Assembly (NCBI GenBank): GCA_031291115.1
Contig: JARLJQ010000010.1
Location: forward strand, 1 to 64,000
Origin: Legionella sp.
GTDB taxonomy: Bacteria > Pseudomonadota > Gammaproteobacteria > Legionellales > Legionellaceae
DNA length: 64,000 nucleotides
Reading direction: 5' to 3'
Within the stretch, counting starts at the first letter, position 1; every line of letters starts with the position of its first letter. Under the pieces are notes generated by a model that did no database searches, was not told the origin of the DNA, and worked only from the letters and a program-made list of their open reading frames with translations. Shown here one piece after another: positions 1 to 8,162 of the stretch. The translations under genes and the position numbers were made by a program.

Positions 1-78
1 GCAACTGTACCCTTGTTCTTTAACAAGCTGTACAGCGCTGTCTTTAAACTCTTTTGTATATTTCTTTCTTAATGACAT
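1..78 (-). mobile_element. IS3-family transposase OrfA, 5' end only (runs off window)
   Basis: The reverse strand from 78 encodes 26 residues beginning MSLRKKYTKEFKDSAVQLV, the opening of the helix-turn-helix transposase subunit (OrfA) of IS3-type elements, preceded by a CTGGAG ribosome binding site. The rest lies left of the window. The element end is probably near 115-130, where the reverse strand reads TGGATCTGACCACTC, but the inverted repeat partner cannot be seen. Family assignment is from the RxxYTxEFKxxAVxLV pattern; intactness is unknown. Confidence 0.75.
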
Positions 79-581
79 TTTTTTCTCCAGTTAACTATAT
101 TATCGCTTAACTAGAGTGGTCAGATCCATTAAACCACGTCAATCTTGATTCAAAAAAATGCTCACATACCTCTGTATGCTGCGCTTTTTTTGAATTAAGA
201 TCTCTCAATCTGCACTCAAATCTGACTTTTTCCCTAAAGCATTCAAAATGTGGTGAATAGATACTTGATTTTTAAATAATCTATGTATGCTGTGCGCCAA
301 AAACTCACTTTGTGACTGCACGCGGTATAGAAAAACCATCTTCTTCTTATGTGGCGGGTTAAGTTATCACAATAATCAACCGTTCTCAAATGTCAAAGGA
401 CGCTGCCGAAGAGGAGGTTATTTCTGATTCAGAAAATTTTTCTCGTTCTATCAATAAATATCGTGCTGCGGGGATAAAAGCGAGCATTAACACCTAACCA
501 GAGGCCGAATATATGACTGCATCTAGCCTAACTTGCCACCTTATTGTAAGAGCCAGCAGGGTCCATATATGTCAACCGCCC
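79..581. other. Intergenic stretch between IS edge and bat operon
   Basis: About 500 bases without a convincing gene. It holds the presumed IS terminus (about 79-130), a long A/T-rich hairpin (144-199) and a short open frame of 35 codons at 390-497 on the plus strand. That frame has no good ribosome binding site and could be the remnant of a gene disrupted by the IS. Nothing else was recognised. Confidence 0.4.
144..199. terminator. Long A/T-flanked hairpin, possible bidirectional terminator
   Basis: Two 15-base arms, CTTGATTCAAAAAAA and TTTTTTTGAATTAAG, pair with one mismatch. Inside them a second complementary block (CATAC/GTATG) continues the stem. The run of T after a GCGC segment resembles an intrinsic terminator on the plus strand. 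It lies between the IS edge and the 3' end of the batD operon, so it could end transcripts from either side. Confidence 0.4.
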
Positions 582-2222
582 TTAGTTTAAAGAAGGATTT
601 GTTGGCGGTAAGGAGCTGGCTTTTCTTTTTTTCTCGGGATGAGTTTGTTTGAGATCTTGAACGCTGCGCCATAACTCATCACCACGCCATAAGGTTTTTT
701 CAGTGTTTTTATATAAAACTTGGGACAGGAGCTGTACTTGTTTTTTTAATTTCCCATCTGTAGCCCGTTGGCTTAGATCATTTAGATTGAGCATGGGTGC
801 ATCTGGCCAATGCAGGCTTGCCCATTTTAATAAAGCATCGCGAGCTTGTTGTGGTGTGCCTTGCATGCAGGCTTTATGCAGTGTATTCAGAGCATTTTTG
901 TAGGCGCTTTTCGAGGATGTTTTAACTTGCTTTTGTGTGCCCCATAAGATAAGTGTAATGACCCATGCCAGCGCAAACAGTGCTGCGGTACCCCAGGCCC
1001 AATAATTTTGTGCGGGTGTTGTAGTGTGTGCAGACGTTGTAGGTGCGCGCTCTTGATTTTTAGCAGGACTTTGTTGTGTTGCAACAGGTGCAGTAGTTGA
1101 TGGGGTTACCGTGATATTTTTTGCTGGCAAAGTTGCTATTTCTTGTTTCCCCGTTGTGGTATTAAACCAGGGAAGCTTTAATTCAGGAATAGTAATGGTC
1201 CCACTCTTATTGAATAGGTAGGTAACTTTTATCTCGGTGTTACTGATTAGCTCGCCTTGAGTTACCTGATTTTTTTCCTTTCCTTTTTCCGGGTAGACGC
1301 TAAATGCATCGGTTTCACCAAAATTAAGCGTAGGCAGTAATTGCGCGGGGATGCCAATACCTTCAAGGGTTACAGTACGCACTAGAGTGCTTCCCTGACT
1401 AATTGATGACCCTATCTGTTCGTATTGTTCACTTAATTTAACTTCTTTAGCCGGCAGCCATTTTTTGCCTGTAAATTGCTGGGGTATGGGTTGTACATTT
1501 AAGGTGATGGGTTTGTCTTCTGCCTTGATGCGTTGGGTATCAAAATCATAAACCATTGCCGTAAATACAGGGGATGTTATCTCTAAAGGCCCGCTTTTTT
1601 GTGGGAAAATAGCGTAATTTTGTTCTTCAACAAGATAGGTTACACCGTTCTTTTGAGTTTGGTAGTGTTTACCGGCGCCTAAAGGGATGAGTAGGGCATT
1701 TTTTACTTGCGGCCCTTGATAGCCGGCGTCTAATAGTTGCTTGGAGTTATACAAGGTGACTTTATAAGTAATTTGTTGATTTACGTAAGGTTTTTTTTCA
1801 CTAACCTCAGTGGTTAAAATAATATCTTGTTGTTGGTCTGCACTAATAGGCGCTCTGGGATGGTTGGCATTTGCACTGACATTAATCGTTAATGGAGTGG
1901 TTTGTTCGGAGCCTATTTTAATGGCAGGAATAGTTAATATGCCTGGTCTTTGCGCTTTTAATGAAACAACCCAGGTGCTTGATGATTGCGTTTGTCCATT
2001 AATTATGGAGTAGTTAACACTGCGCTCAGTACCTAAAATCACAAAGTCTTTTTGTAAAGGCAACAGATCGGGAATGCCGCCACCTTGTGGGTTATTTTGC
2101 ATTAAAATTAATTTAAAGGATTCCCCCATACTAACCTGCGAAGGGTCTATTTGAATTTGTACTTCAGCATGGGCTTGTATGCCAAGCAGACAAAAAAATG
2201 CAATTATTATTATTCTTTTCAT
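582..2222 (-). CDS. batD: BatD-like oxygen-tolerance protein
   Basis: A 546-residue exported membrane protein of the BatD family, last gene of the bat/moxR operon. An N-terminal signal peptide (about residues 1-19 from the chosen start) is followed by several beta-rich repeats, with the typical opening 'V..GE.F.L' and a 'G..P.L.PL..DF.ILG' segment. A single membrane helix lies near residues 405-430, followed by a basic cytoplasmic tail. An upstream in-frame ATG at 2231 exists, but the ATG at 2222 overlaps the stop of the TPR gene as ATGA and directly starts the signal peptide. In other bacteria Bat proteins support aerotolerance or envelope integrity; the exact role is not shown here. Confidence 0.85.
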   Translation of the reverse strand: MKRIIIIAFFCLLGIQAHAEVQIQIDPSQVSMGESFKLILMQNNPQGGGIPDLLPLQKDFVILGTERSVNYSIINGQTQSSSTWVVSLKAQRPGILTIPAIKIGSEQTTPLTINVSANANHPRAPISADQQQDIILTTEVSEKKPYVNQQITYKVTLYNSKQLLDAGYQGPQVKNALLIPLGAGKHYQTQKNGVTYLVEEQNYAIFPQKSGPLEITSPVFTAMVYDFDTQRIKAEDKPITLNVQPIPQQFTGKKWLPAKEVKLSEQYEQIGSSISQGSTLVRTVTLEGIGIPAQLLPTLNFGETDAFSVYPEKGKEKNQVTQGELISNTEIKVTYLFNKSGTITIPELKLPWFNTTTGKQEIATLPAKNITVTPSTTAPVATQQSPAKNQERAPTTSAHTTTPAQNYWAWGTAALFALAWVITLILWGTQKQVKTSSKSAYKNALNTLHKACMQGTPQQARDALLKWASLHWPDAPMLNLNDLSQRATDGKLKKQVQLLSQVLYKNTEKTLWRGDELWRSVQDLKQTHPEKKRKASSLPPTNPSLN

Positions 2223-3082
2223 TGATCCCATCCACGTTGCCTTCTTAAATGGTCGCGTAAAAATTTCTCCCGCATTAATCCACCTGGATCATCAGGAATC
2301 AGACGCAGCCATTGTTCTTTTGCTTGTTGTTTTTCTCGTTCTTCTTCCGAGTTTTGTTGTTCTTTGTTTTGTTTCTTTTTGTCTTGTTCGTCTTTGTTCT
2401 GCTTCTCTTTGTTCTGCTTCTCTTTGTTCTGCTTCTCTTTGTCCTGCTTCTCTTTGTTCTGCTTCTCTTTGTCCTGCTTCTCTTTGTCCTGCTTCTCTTT
2501 GTCCTGCTTCTCTTTGTCCTGCTTCTCTTTGTCCTGTTTGTCTTTGTCCTGCTTATCTTTGTCCTGCTTGTCTTTGTCCTGCTTGTCTTTGTCCTGCTTG
2601 TCTTTGTCCTGCTTGTCTTTGTCCTGCTTGTCTTTGTCCTGCTTGTCTTTGTCTTGCTTGTCTTTGTCTTGCTTGTCTTTATTTTTTTCTTTGTTTTTAT
2701 CGTTTTTTAAAAGCTCTTCTACCAATTTACGATTGTGCAGTGCGTCTTGGTTCAAAGGGGTGATGGCTAAGGCTTTATCATAGGCTTTGATGGCTTGTTC
2801 GTATTCGCCTAAATGTGCCAGAGCATTTCCTTGATTATAATATCCTTCTTCATTCTTTAACTCTTGATACAGTGCTGCCGCTTTTTTATAGTCGCCGGCA
2901 CGATAGGCCGCCGCCGCTGCCCAGTCGCTGCGCGCAAAGGTTTCTTTAGCCTCTTTAAACTGGCTTTGGGCCATTAATTTTTGCCCTTGCTGATCGGGTG
3001 TGAGCCACAAATCCTGCCAATTAAAGGCATGAGCAGATAAAGACAATAATGAAGCAGATAAAATACTTAAATAACGCATCAT
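2219..3082 (-). CDS. TPR protein of the Bat operon with a charged pentapeptide-repeat tail
   Basis: A 287-residue exported protein. A signal peptide (about 1-19) is followed by a TPR region (about 20-130; 'EGYYNQGNALAHLGEYEQAI' is a clear TPR helix pair) and then about 20 tandem copies of a five-residue unit (KQDKD, KQDKE or KQNKE). The end is a short conserved C-terminus rich in R and W. The start at 3082 overlaps the preceding vWA stop (ATGA) and has an AGAGGA site; a longer frame from 3103 is unlikely. In L. pneumophila-type operons this position is taken by a BatB/C-like TPR protein, sometimes fused to a vWA domain. The repeat tail is highly charged and probably unstructured or coiled. 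Confidence 0.8.
   Translation of the reverse strand: MMRYLSILSASLLSLSAHAFNWQDLWLTPDQQGQKLMAQSQFKEAKETFARSDWAAAAAYRAGDYKKAAALYQELKNEEGYYNQGNALAHLGEYEQAIKAYDKALAITPLNQDALHNRKLVEELLKNDKNKEKNKDKQDKDKQDKDKQDKDKQDKDKQDKDKQDKDKQDKDKQDKDKQDKDKQDKEKQDKEKQDKEKQDKEKQDKEKQNKEKQDKEKQNKEKQNKEKQNKDEQDKKKQNKEQQNSEEEREKQQAKEQWLRLIPDDPGGLMREKFLRDHLRRQRGWDQ
2391..2680 (-). repeat. 15-bp in-frame tandem repeat (about 19 units)
   Basis: On the plus strand the unit reads GCTTGTCTTTGTCCT with variants, coding on the minus strand for KQDKD/KQDKE/KQNKE. Near-identical units are grouped: KQDKD toward the N-terminus, KQDKE and KQNKE toward the C-terminus. This suggests recent expansion by slippage or unequal recombination. 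Unit length is a multiple of three, so changes in copy number keep the frame. Confidence 0.95.
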
Positions 3083-4008
3083 ACAGCAATCCTCTGTAAC
3101 CATCCGCGTCTGAATACGGGCAAGAATAAAAGTAAGGCCGGTATTAAAAACCAGCGGCCTTCATCACGCCAGAGCGGAATATCATCATTTTTGCTGAGTG
3201 CAAACTGTTTTTGGGCGCTGGCTGCAATCCATTGATCCAAATTACTTGAATCGGGTGTATATTTTATGAGTTGTCCATCACCCGCATCAGCAAAACGTTG
3301 AAATAAAGGATTTAAATGCTCCTCTGCTTTAACCGGCATAATGGAGCTGTAGATGCCTGATTTAGTTAATTTTTTTGCCAGAGCAATAGATTCTGGAGAG
3401 GGTGAGTCAGCCGTTAAAACTAAAATTTGTCCTTGATCAAAACCTGCTTGGGCAATGAGTTTGCTTGCCTCGTTTAATGCGCTGTCCAGATTTTGTCCGG
3501 TTACCGGCATGATTTCTGGGGTTAATGAGGAGAGTAGTGAGCTTATCGTTTGTCCATCATCTGTTAATGGTGATACGACAAAGGGTTCACCAGTAAAGGC
3601 TATCAGACCAAATTGACCGATGTCTTTGTGGGCAAATAAATCACGTAATTTGAATTTAGCACGGCTCAGGCGATTAGGTGATAAATCCGTAGCCAGCATA
3701 TTGTCCGACATATCGAGAATTAAAACTCTGGGCTGTATCGGTTTGTAGGTAGATACGGGCAATTTATACCAAGCAGGTCCTGCCAGGCTCAAGATCATTA
3801 AGAGCAGACTCAGAAACAATGAGAAAAGGGCTCCGATACGTTGTCCTTGGCCTTTTTTCTGAATTAAATGATCTAATAAATGCGGATCACAAATTTCAGA
3901 CCAGGCATGTAATTTTGCTTTTTGGCGCCAGAAGACTAATGCCAGGCCTAAAAGGGGTAGTATCATCAGTAACCACCAGGGTCTTAAAAAATGAAAGTCA
4001 GCAATCAT
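3079..4008 (-). CDS. von Willebrand factor A membrane protein (BatB-like) with altered MIDAS
   Basis: A 309-residue protein with an N-terminal membrane helix (about 10-27), a second helix near 58-80, a cytoplasmic or periplasmic vWA domain (about 90-270) and a C-terminal helix (about 285-302). The metal-binding MIDAS signature of vWA domains is DxSxS; here it reads DMSDN, so the second serine is asparagine, while the neighbouring vWA protein keeps DLSGS. The later MIDAS positions ('FTGEPF', 'LTAD') are present. Its start overlaps the stop of the upstream vWA gene and its stop overlaps the TPR gene, which implies translational coupling and a common complex. Confidence 0.85.
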   Translation of the reverse strand: MIADFHFLRPWWLLMILPLLGLALVFWRQKAKLHAWSEICDPHLLDHLIQKKGQGQRIGALFSLFLSLLLMILSLAGPAWYKLPVSTYKPIQPRVLILDMSDNMLATDLSPNRLSRAKFKLRDLFAHKDIGQFGLIAFTGEPFVVSPLTDDGQTISSLLSSLTPEIMPVTGQNLDSALNEASKLIAQAGFDQGQILVLTADSPSPESIALAKKLTKSGIYSSIMPVKAEEHLNPLFQRFADAGDGQLIKYTPDSSNLDQWIAASAQKQFALSKNDDIPLWRDEGRWFLIPALLLFLPVFRRGWLQRIAV

Positions 4009-5024
4009 GAGATTAATTCCTCCTGGCGTGAGTACATTTTAAAGCGTAAATCTGCTTTTTTTGCCAGCCAAAACAAGCACAGAAATAAAGCGAGGCCAAC
4101 GAACCATGGATAATAGTCTTTTTGGGGGCGTACAGACGCTTGTTCCTGGCTCACAGTTTCCAGCTGATTGATTGTTTTATAGATAGAGTTCAGAGCTTCT
4201 GTATCTGCTGCACGAAAGTAACGTCCTCCAGTCATCTGCGCTATTTTTTTTAAGGTCTCTTCGTCCAGATCGGCCGCTGTATTTTGCATTATAAAACCGT
4301 TATTTGATGCGCTTGGATCCGGTTCAGAACCTAAACCAATAGTGTAGATTTTAATGCCCTCATCTTTAGCCAATTCTGCCGCCTTTAAAGGTTCAAGAAC
4401 GCCTGAATTATTGGCGCCATCGGTAAGCAAAATAATCACTCGACCTTTTTTGGGCACGGTACTAAGTCGTTTTACTGCTAAACCTACTGCATCACCAATG
4501 GAGGTGGTTTTACCCGCGAGTCCCACGGTCGCATCTTCAAGACGCATTAATACGGTATGGCGATCATAGGTCAGAGGGGTTTGCAGATAGGCTTGGCTGC
4601 CAAACAAGATTAGGCCGATTTTGTCTCCTGAACGGTCATGGACAAATTGTTCTGCGGCACTTTTAACCACGCTAAGACGACTTACAGGTCGTCCGTGTAA
4701 GGCCATGTCAGGGATTTCCATACTGCCTGATAAATCCAGAGCCAACATGATGTTATAGCCTTCACGCTCAATGGGTTGGGGTTCACCAATCCAGCGTGGT
4801 CCTGAGAGGGCGCCAACTAAAAGGAGCCAAATGAACGCCGGAATGATTAAAGAGGTTTGGCTGCTAATGGAGCGTTTTTCTTGTGCCGCTATGCCAAGCA
4901 TGGCGGTGAAAAAAGGAACTTTTAAGGCGGTGGGTAATTTTATTTTTGCCCGTGGTATCAGGTACCAATAGAATAAAGGCAAGGGCAGCAACAGCAAAAC
5001 CCAAGGATTAGCTAATTCGAACAC
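4005..5024 (-). CDS. batA: von Willebrand factor A membrane protein (BatA-like)
   Basis: A 339-residue vWA protein. Membrane segments lie at the N-terminus (about 5-25 and 55-75) and C-terminus (about 308-325). The vWA domain is central, with an intact MIDAS: DLSGSM near residue 93, a conserved threonine in 'LTYDRHT', and 'LLTDGANNSG' for the third site. It starts with GTG at 5024 behind AAAGGAG at good spacing and overlaps the DUF4381 gene by 13 bases. BatA proteins are thought to act with MoxR ATPases as a chaperone-like module in the envelope; substrates are not known here. Confidence 0.88.
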   Translation of the reverse strand: MFELANPWVLLLLPLPLFYWYLIPRAKIKLPTALKVPFFTAMLGIAAQEKRSISSQTSLIIPAFIWLLLVGALSGPRWIGEPQPIEREGYNIMLALDLSGSMEIPDMALHGRPVSRLSVVKSAAEQFVHDRSGDKIGLILFGSQAYLQTPLTYDRHTVLMRLEDATVGLAGKTTSIGDAVGLAVKRLSTVPKKGRVIILLTDGANNSGVLEPLKAAELAKDEGIKIYTIGLGSEPDPSASNNGFIMQNTAADLDEETLKKIAQMTGGRYFRAADTEALNSIYKTINQLETVSQEQASVRPQKDYYPWFVGLALFLCLFWLAKKADLRFKMYSRQEELIS

Positions 5025-5497
5025 GGTACGCTCCTTTGTTTAATCCAGCGTTGTGCTCTGGTGAATAATGGCTTGAGGTTGGTGGTATCCTTGGTTTTAA
5101 ATGGCGCGTCTAACAGCATCTCGCGTACTGGGTTGAAATCAATTCCTTTACTGGTTTGATTTAAAAATTGCAGCCAAGCGTCCCCATGTAAGCTTGCGAC
5201 TTCTTGTCTCGGATAATAAACCAAAGCAACTCGGCGCAATACATCTGAAATACGTGCACTGGTTAGAGGTACATCATGTTCTTTTTCATAGCGTTCTTGA
5301 TAGCTGGCTAATAAAGCTAATGCTTGTTTTTTTGCCAAAGCATAACAATGGTGTTTATAAATTCGGTACGTTACAAAGAGCACTGCTAATAAAACAAGCA
5401 ACAGTACTACATACCAACCAGGAGCCAATGGCCAAAAGCTTACAGGACTGGGAAGATGTATGTCTTTTAACTGTGCCAAGGGATCTGCTTTATCCAC
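5012..5497 (-). CDS. DUF4381 membrane protein
   Basis: A 161-residue protein with the 'L.DIHLP..VS.WPLAPGWY' opening typical of DUF4381 and one membrane helix at about residues 28-46, followed by a soluble domain. It is the constant partner between DUF58 and the first vWA protein in proteobacterial moxR/bat operons. It starts with GTG at 5497 behind AGGAG and overlaps the DUF58 stop by 8 bases. Function unknown; probably a component of the membrane assembly. Confidence 0.85.
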   Translation of the reverse strand: MDKADPLAQLKDIHLPSPVSFWPLAPGWYVVLLLVLLAVLFVTYRIYKHHCYALAKKQALALLASYQERYEKEHDVPLTSARISDVLRRVALVYYPRQEVASLHGDAWLQFLNQTSKGIDFNPVREMLLDAPFKTKDTTNLKPLFTRAQRWIKQRSVPCSN

Positions 5498-6401
5498 GCG
5501 ATCTCCTGGGAAATGTCTGCCGGACTAATTGCGTTAAATTAGTGTCTGCAGTGACTTGGGTGTATTGAATGTGCGAACGTTTGAATTGCTCTTGCAATTG
5601 CTCAATTCGTTGTTGGCAATACTCTTCATAGGCCGTGCTGACTGAAGGCAGACTGGTATCGAGTATTATTTCCTGTTCTCCATTGGTAATGGCGTATTGT
5701 TGTGGCTTGGGTGGCGCTAACTCTATGCGATCGCAAATGTGATAGGCCAGGATGTCGTTATGACTGCGTAATCGATTTAAATGCTTTTCGCAGTCGGTAT
5801 CCATTGAATAAAAATCGCTGATTAAGATGATAATGCTTCCTGGTCGTACTACGCGACGCAGACGAATTAATGCATCACTAAGCAGTCTTGGTGGTGCTTC
5901 GCGCTCTGCTTCCGATTGATTGGTGTATTTGCTTAGAGCGGCAAGCATGGGCAACACGCCTAAATCACGTCCGCGAGGAGTGAATTCGCTGTGTTCGTTT
6001 GCAGAAAAAAATACACCGCCTACTCGGTCGCCTTGTTTGATTACGGTCCATGCCAAGATGGCGGCCAAACGTGCTGCAACAACCGACTTGAAGGCGACGC
6101 GGGTACCAAAAATCATCGACGGATTAAAATCGGCAAGAATCACGACTGGGCGCTCTCGTTCTTCCTGATAGATTTTGACATGCGGTCTGCCTGTACGCGC
6201 AGTAACGCGCCATTCCATATGGCGTACTTCATCGCCAGCTTGGTAGTTTCTTACCTCAGAAAAGTCCATTCCACGGCCACGTACTTTAGAAAGGTGGCTC
6301 CCAGAGCGAATGGCTTTTCCTTCGGGTTGATAACGAACCGATTGGGCGTAACGCCGTAAATCAATCAGCTCATTTAATCCTGCAACAACACCATCAGCCA
6401 T
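5490..6401 (-). CDS. DUF58 domain protein of the MoxR operon
   Basis: A 303-residue soluble protein. The DUF58 hallmark 'G.G.DF.EVR.Y..GD.VR.ME WR' lies around residues 43-66, followed by a vWA-like fold with 'ADFNPSM' in place of a perfect MIDAS and 'ISDFYSMD' later. DUF58 proteins are almost always encoded next to MoxR ATPases and are thought to link the ATPase to the membrane vWA proteins. It follows moxR by 12 bases. Confidence 0.88.
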   Translation of the reverse strand: MADGVVAGLNELIDLRRYAQSVRYQPEGKAIRSGSHLSKVRGRGMDFSEVRNYQAGDEVRHMEWRVTARTGRPHVKIYQEERERPVVILADFNPSMIFGTRVAFKSVVAARLAAILAWTVIKQGDRVGGVFFSANEHSEFTPRGRDLGVLPMLAALSKYTNQSEAEREAPPRLLSDALIRLRRVVRPGSIIILISDFYSMDTDCEKHLNRLRSHNDILAYHICDRIELAPPKPQQYAITNGEQEIILDTSLPSVSTAYEEYCQQRIEQLQEQFKRSHIQYTQVTADTNLTQLVRQTFPRRSRG

Positions 6402-6413
6402 AAAATCCTCTTG

Positions 6414-7415
6414 TTATGGAACAGCAACCAAGCGCAACAGGGAATCAATAAAGTCATCACTGCTGATTCCTTCAGCTTCGGCTTCAAAACTTAATAAAAT
6501 TCTATGTCGTAACACATCATGGGCGATGACATGAATGTCTTCTGGCGTCACATAATCGCGACCAGCAAGCCATGCATGTGCTTTAGAGCAGCGATCTAAA
6601 GCAATAGTTGCTCGTGGGCTGGCGCCAAAACGTAACCAGCGGCCAAGCTCTTCACTGTAGATGCCAGGATTACGTGTGGCGATGACCAATTGCACCAGAT
6701 ATTCTTCTAAGGCGTCACTGGTATGTACTTTGAGTACTTGTTTACGTGCTTCGAATAAGGTTTTTTGTGGTAGCTTTTTAAATAGTGCTTTAGGTGTCGC
6801 CATAGCCGCTCCCAAAGCCTCCCTGCGTGATAAGGCCAGGATATCGCGTTCTACCTTGGCATCAGGATAACCAATTTTTACATACATTAAAAAGCGGTCT
6901 AACTGTGCTTCAGGAAGCGGGTAGGTTCCTTCTTGTTCGATGGGGTTTTGTGTAGCCATTACCAGAAATAGCTCAGGTAAAGGATAGGTTTTACCCCCGA
7001 TAGTGACTTGGCGTTCTGCCATGGCTTCCAGTAAAGCGGATTGTACTTTTGCTGGCGCACGGTTAATTTCGTCTGCTAAAAGCAGGTGATGGAATATCGG
7101 ACCAGGTTGAAATACAAAAGAGCCATCTTGTGGATGATAGATGTCGGTTCCGGTTAAATCACCGGGTAATAAATCGGGTGTGAATTGGATGCGATGAAAA
7201 TCCCCTTCAACACCATCGGACAACTCTTTGACCGCACGCGTTTTGGCTAAACCGGGTGCGCCTTCAACGAGTAAATGACCGTCAGCAAGTAAGGCAATAA
7301 GTAAGCGCGAGATGAGTCCTGTCTGGCCTAAAATTTGCGAGTTAAGATGTTGACTTAATTGCAAAATTTCTTGTTGCACAGAATCTACTGCTTTATTATT
7401 TTCTACCTGCTCCAT
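6414..7415 (-). CDS. moxR: MoxR-family AAA+ ATPase
   Basis: A 333-residue AAA+ ATPase, first gene of the bat operon. Walker A is 'GAPGLAKTR', Walker B 'LLADEINRAP' and the sensor region 'ATQNPIEQEGTYPLPEAQLDRF', all diagnostic for MoxR. The C-terminal lid contains 'GASPRATIALDRCSKAHAWLAGRDYVTPEDI'-type conserved blocks. A longer open frame reaches 7583, but that extension overlaps a dispersed repeat and lacks family similarity. The ATG at 7415 has AAAGG about 10 bases upstream and gives the family's usual length. Acts as a chaperone-like ATPase on the vWA partners. Confidence 0.9.
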   Translation of the reverse strand: MEQVENNKAVDSVQQEILQLSQHLNSQILGQTGLISRLLIALLADGHLLVEGAPGLAKTRAVKELSDGVEGDFHRIQFTPDLLPGDLTGTDIYHPQDGSFVFQPGPIFHHLLLADEINRAPAKVQSALLEAMAERQVTIGGKTYPLPELFLVMATQNPIEQEGTYPLPEAQLDRFLMYVKIGYPDAKVERDILALSRREALGAAMATPKALFKKLPQKTLFEARKQVLKVHTSDALEEYLVQLVIATRNPGIYSEELGRWLRFGASPRATIALDRCSKAHAWLAGRDYVTPEDIHVIAHDVLRHRILLSFEAEAEGISSDDFIDSLLRLVAVP

Positions 7416-7502
7416 GAGACACATACCTTTATAAAAAAAACTAATCCTAACGTGAATTGCTTGAGATTCCAAGAGGTAAATCCGGATTTTTGGAGGATGA
7501 GA

Positions 7503-7646
7503 GTAGGTTGGCGCGAAACGAAGTGCAGCCCAACACAAGGAAGTCGTTACGCTCCTCATTGGGCGTAAACACTTCTTCAGCACGAACGGTTTGGTGGCAA
7601 GAGGTAGCTCTTCTGGCTTCCCTATCCAGAACTGGCATCAACCTAC
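7503..7646. repeat. Degenerate copy of the ~140-bp GTAGGTTG palindromic repeat
   Basis: Bounded by inverted GTAGGTTG (7503-7510) and CAACCTAC (7639-7646). It contains internal GCCCAAC and GTCGTTACGCTC segments like those of the better copy at 34996-35135. The right end runs into the stop codon of the HEPN-like gene. It lies in the promoter region of the moxR operon and is not coding. Confidence 0.6.
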
Positions 7647-8083
7647 TGATAATCAGGATGCAATTCTAAAGGCATCATCGTTTGCAGTCTTTGATATAAA
7701 GAAATAATGTCTTCACAAAAAACATGCAATTGCTGCTGATTTTCCCATAATTCATAATCAGCTCCTTTATGAAATGCTTGTTGTCTGGTAAGCATTTTTA
7801 ACATGCCGATTTCTTGACTGGAAAGACCCAGGTGGCGGTTAATTTCGACTAGCTCCATTAGTTTTTTGTATTCTTTTATCGGACGATGATCGTGCAGGCA
7901 ATAGGCTTTCAGAGTAAATTGAAACGCATGATACATTAATGTGGTGATGGGACTAAAGGCCGCAAATGATGCGTCTTTTCCAAAAGTTTGATCGGTGATT
8001 TGTTGTAGTAAATGATCTGCAGCATAAGCATGTTGGGTGGCTACAGTGAGTAATTCCAGAGGGGATAAATAATGTTTGTCCAT
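7643..8083 (-). CDS. HEPN-like small protein
   Basis: A 146-residue all-helical protein. It has a 'A..HA.AADHLL' N-terminal helix and an RQQAFH motif (R100, H105), matching the R-X4-6-H signature of HEPN nuclease-like domains; the region 'MYHAFQFTLKAYCL' resembles the second HEPN helix. No membrane segment or signal is visible. It is monocistronic, with its stop inside a dispersed palindrome, and no nucleotidyltransferase or other antitoxin partner is adjacent. HEPN assignment is by pattern only. Confidence 0.5.
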   Translation of the reverse strand: MDKHYLSPLELLTVATQHAYAADHLLQQITDQTFGKDASFAAFSPITTLMYHAFQFTLKAYCLHDHRPIKEYKKLMELVEINRHLGLSSQEIGMLKMLTRQQAFHKGADYELWENQQQLHVFCEDIISLYQRLQTMMPLELHPDYQ

Positions 8084-8162
8084 AAGGGATTAGTCCTGGT
8101 TAGTTCGATTTCTTTTCAAATGATGTTAAAATTCGTCATTATTATATCCATGAATTGATTTG

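Noticed and set aside
2179-2783. Several plus-strand open frames rich in Cys/Leu/Ser or Phe/Val/Leu
   Set aside because: They are mirror translations of the 15-bp repeat in the TPR gene; repeats of length divisible by three keep all frames open. No ribosome binding sites or family similarity.
7416-7583. N-terminal extension of MoxR
   Set aside because: The extra codons overlap a dispersed palindrome, have no family similarity and lack a ribosome binding site, whereas ATG 7415 is well placed.
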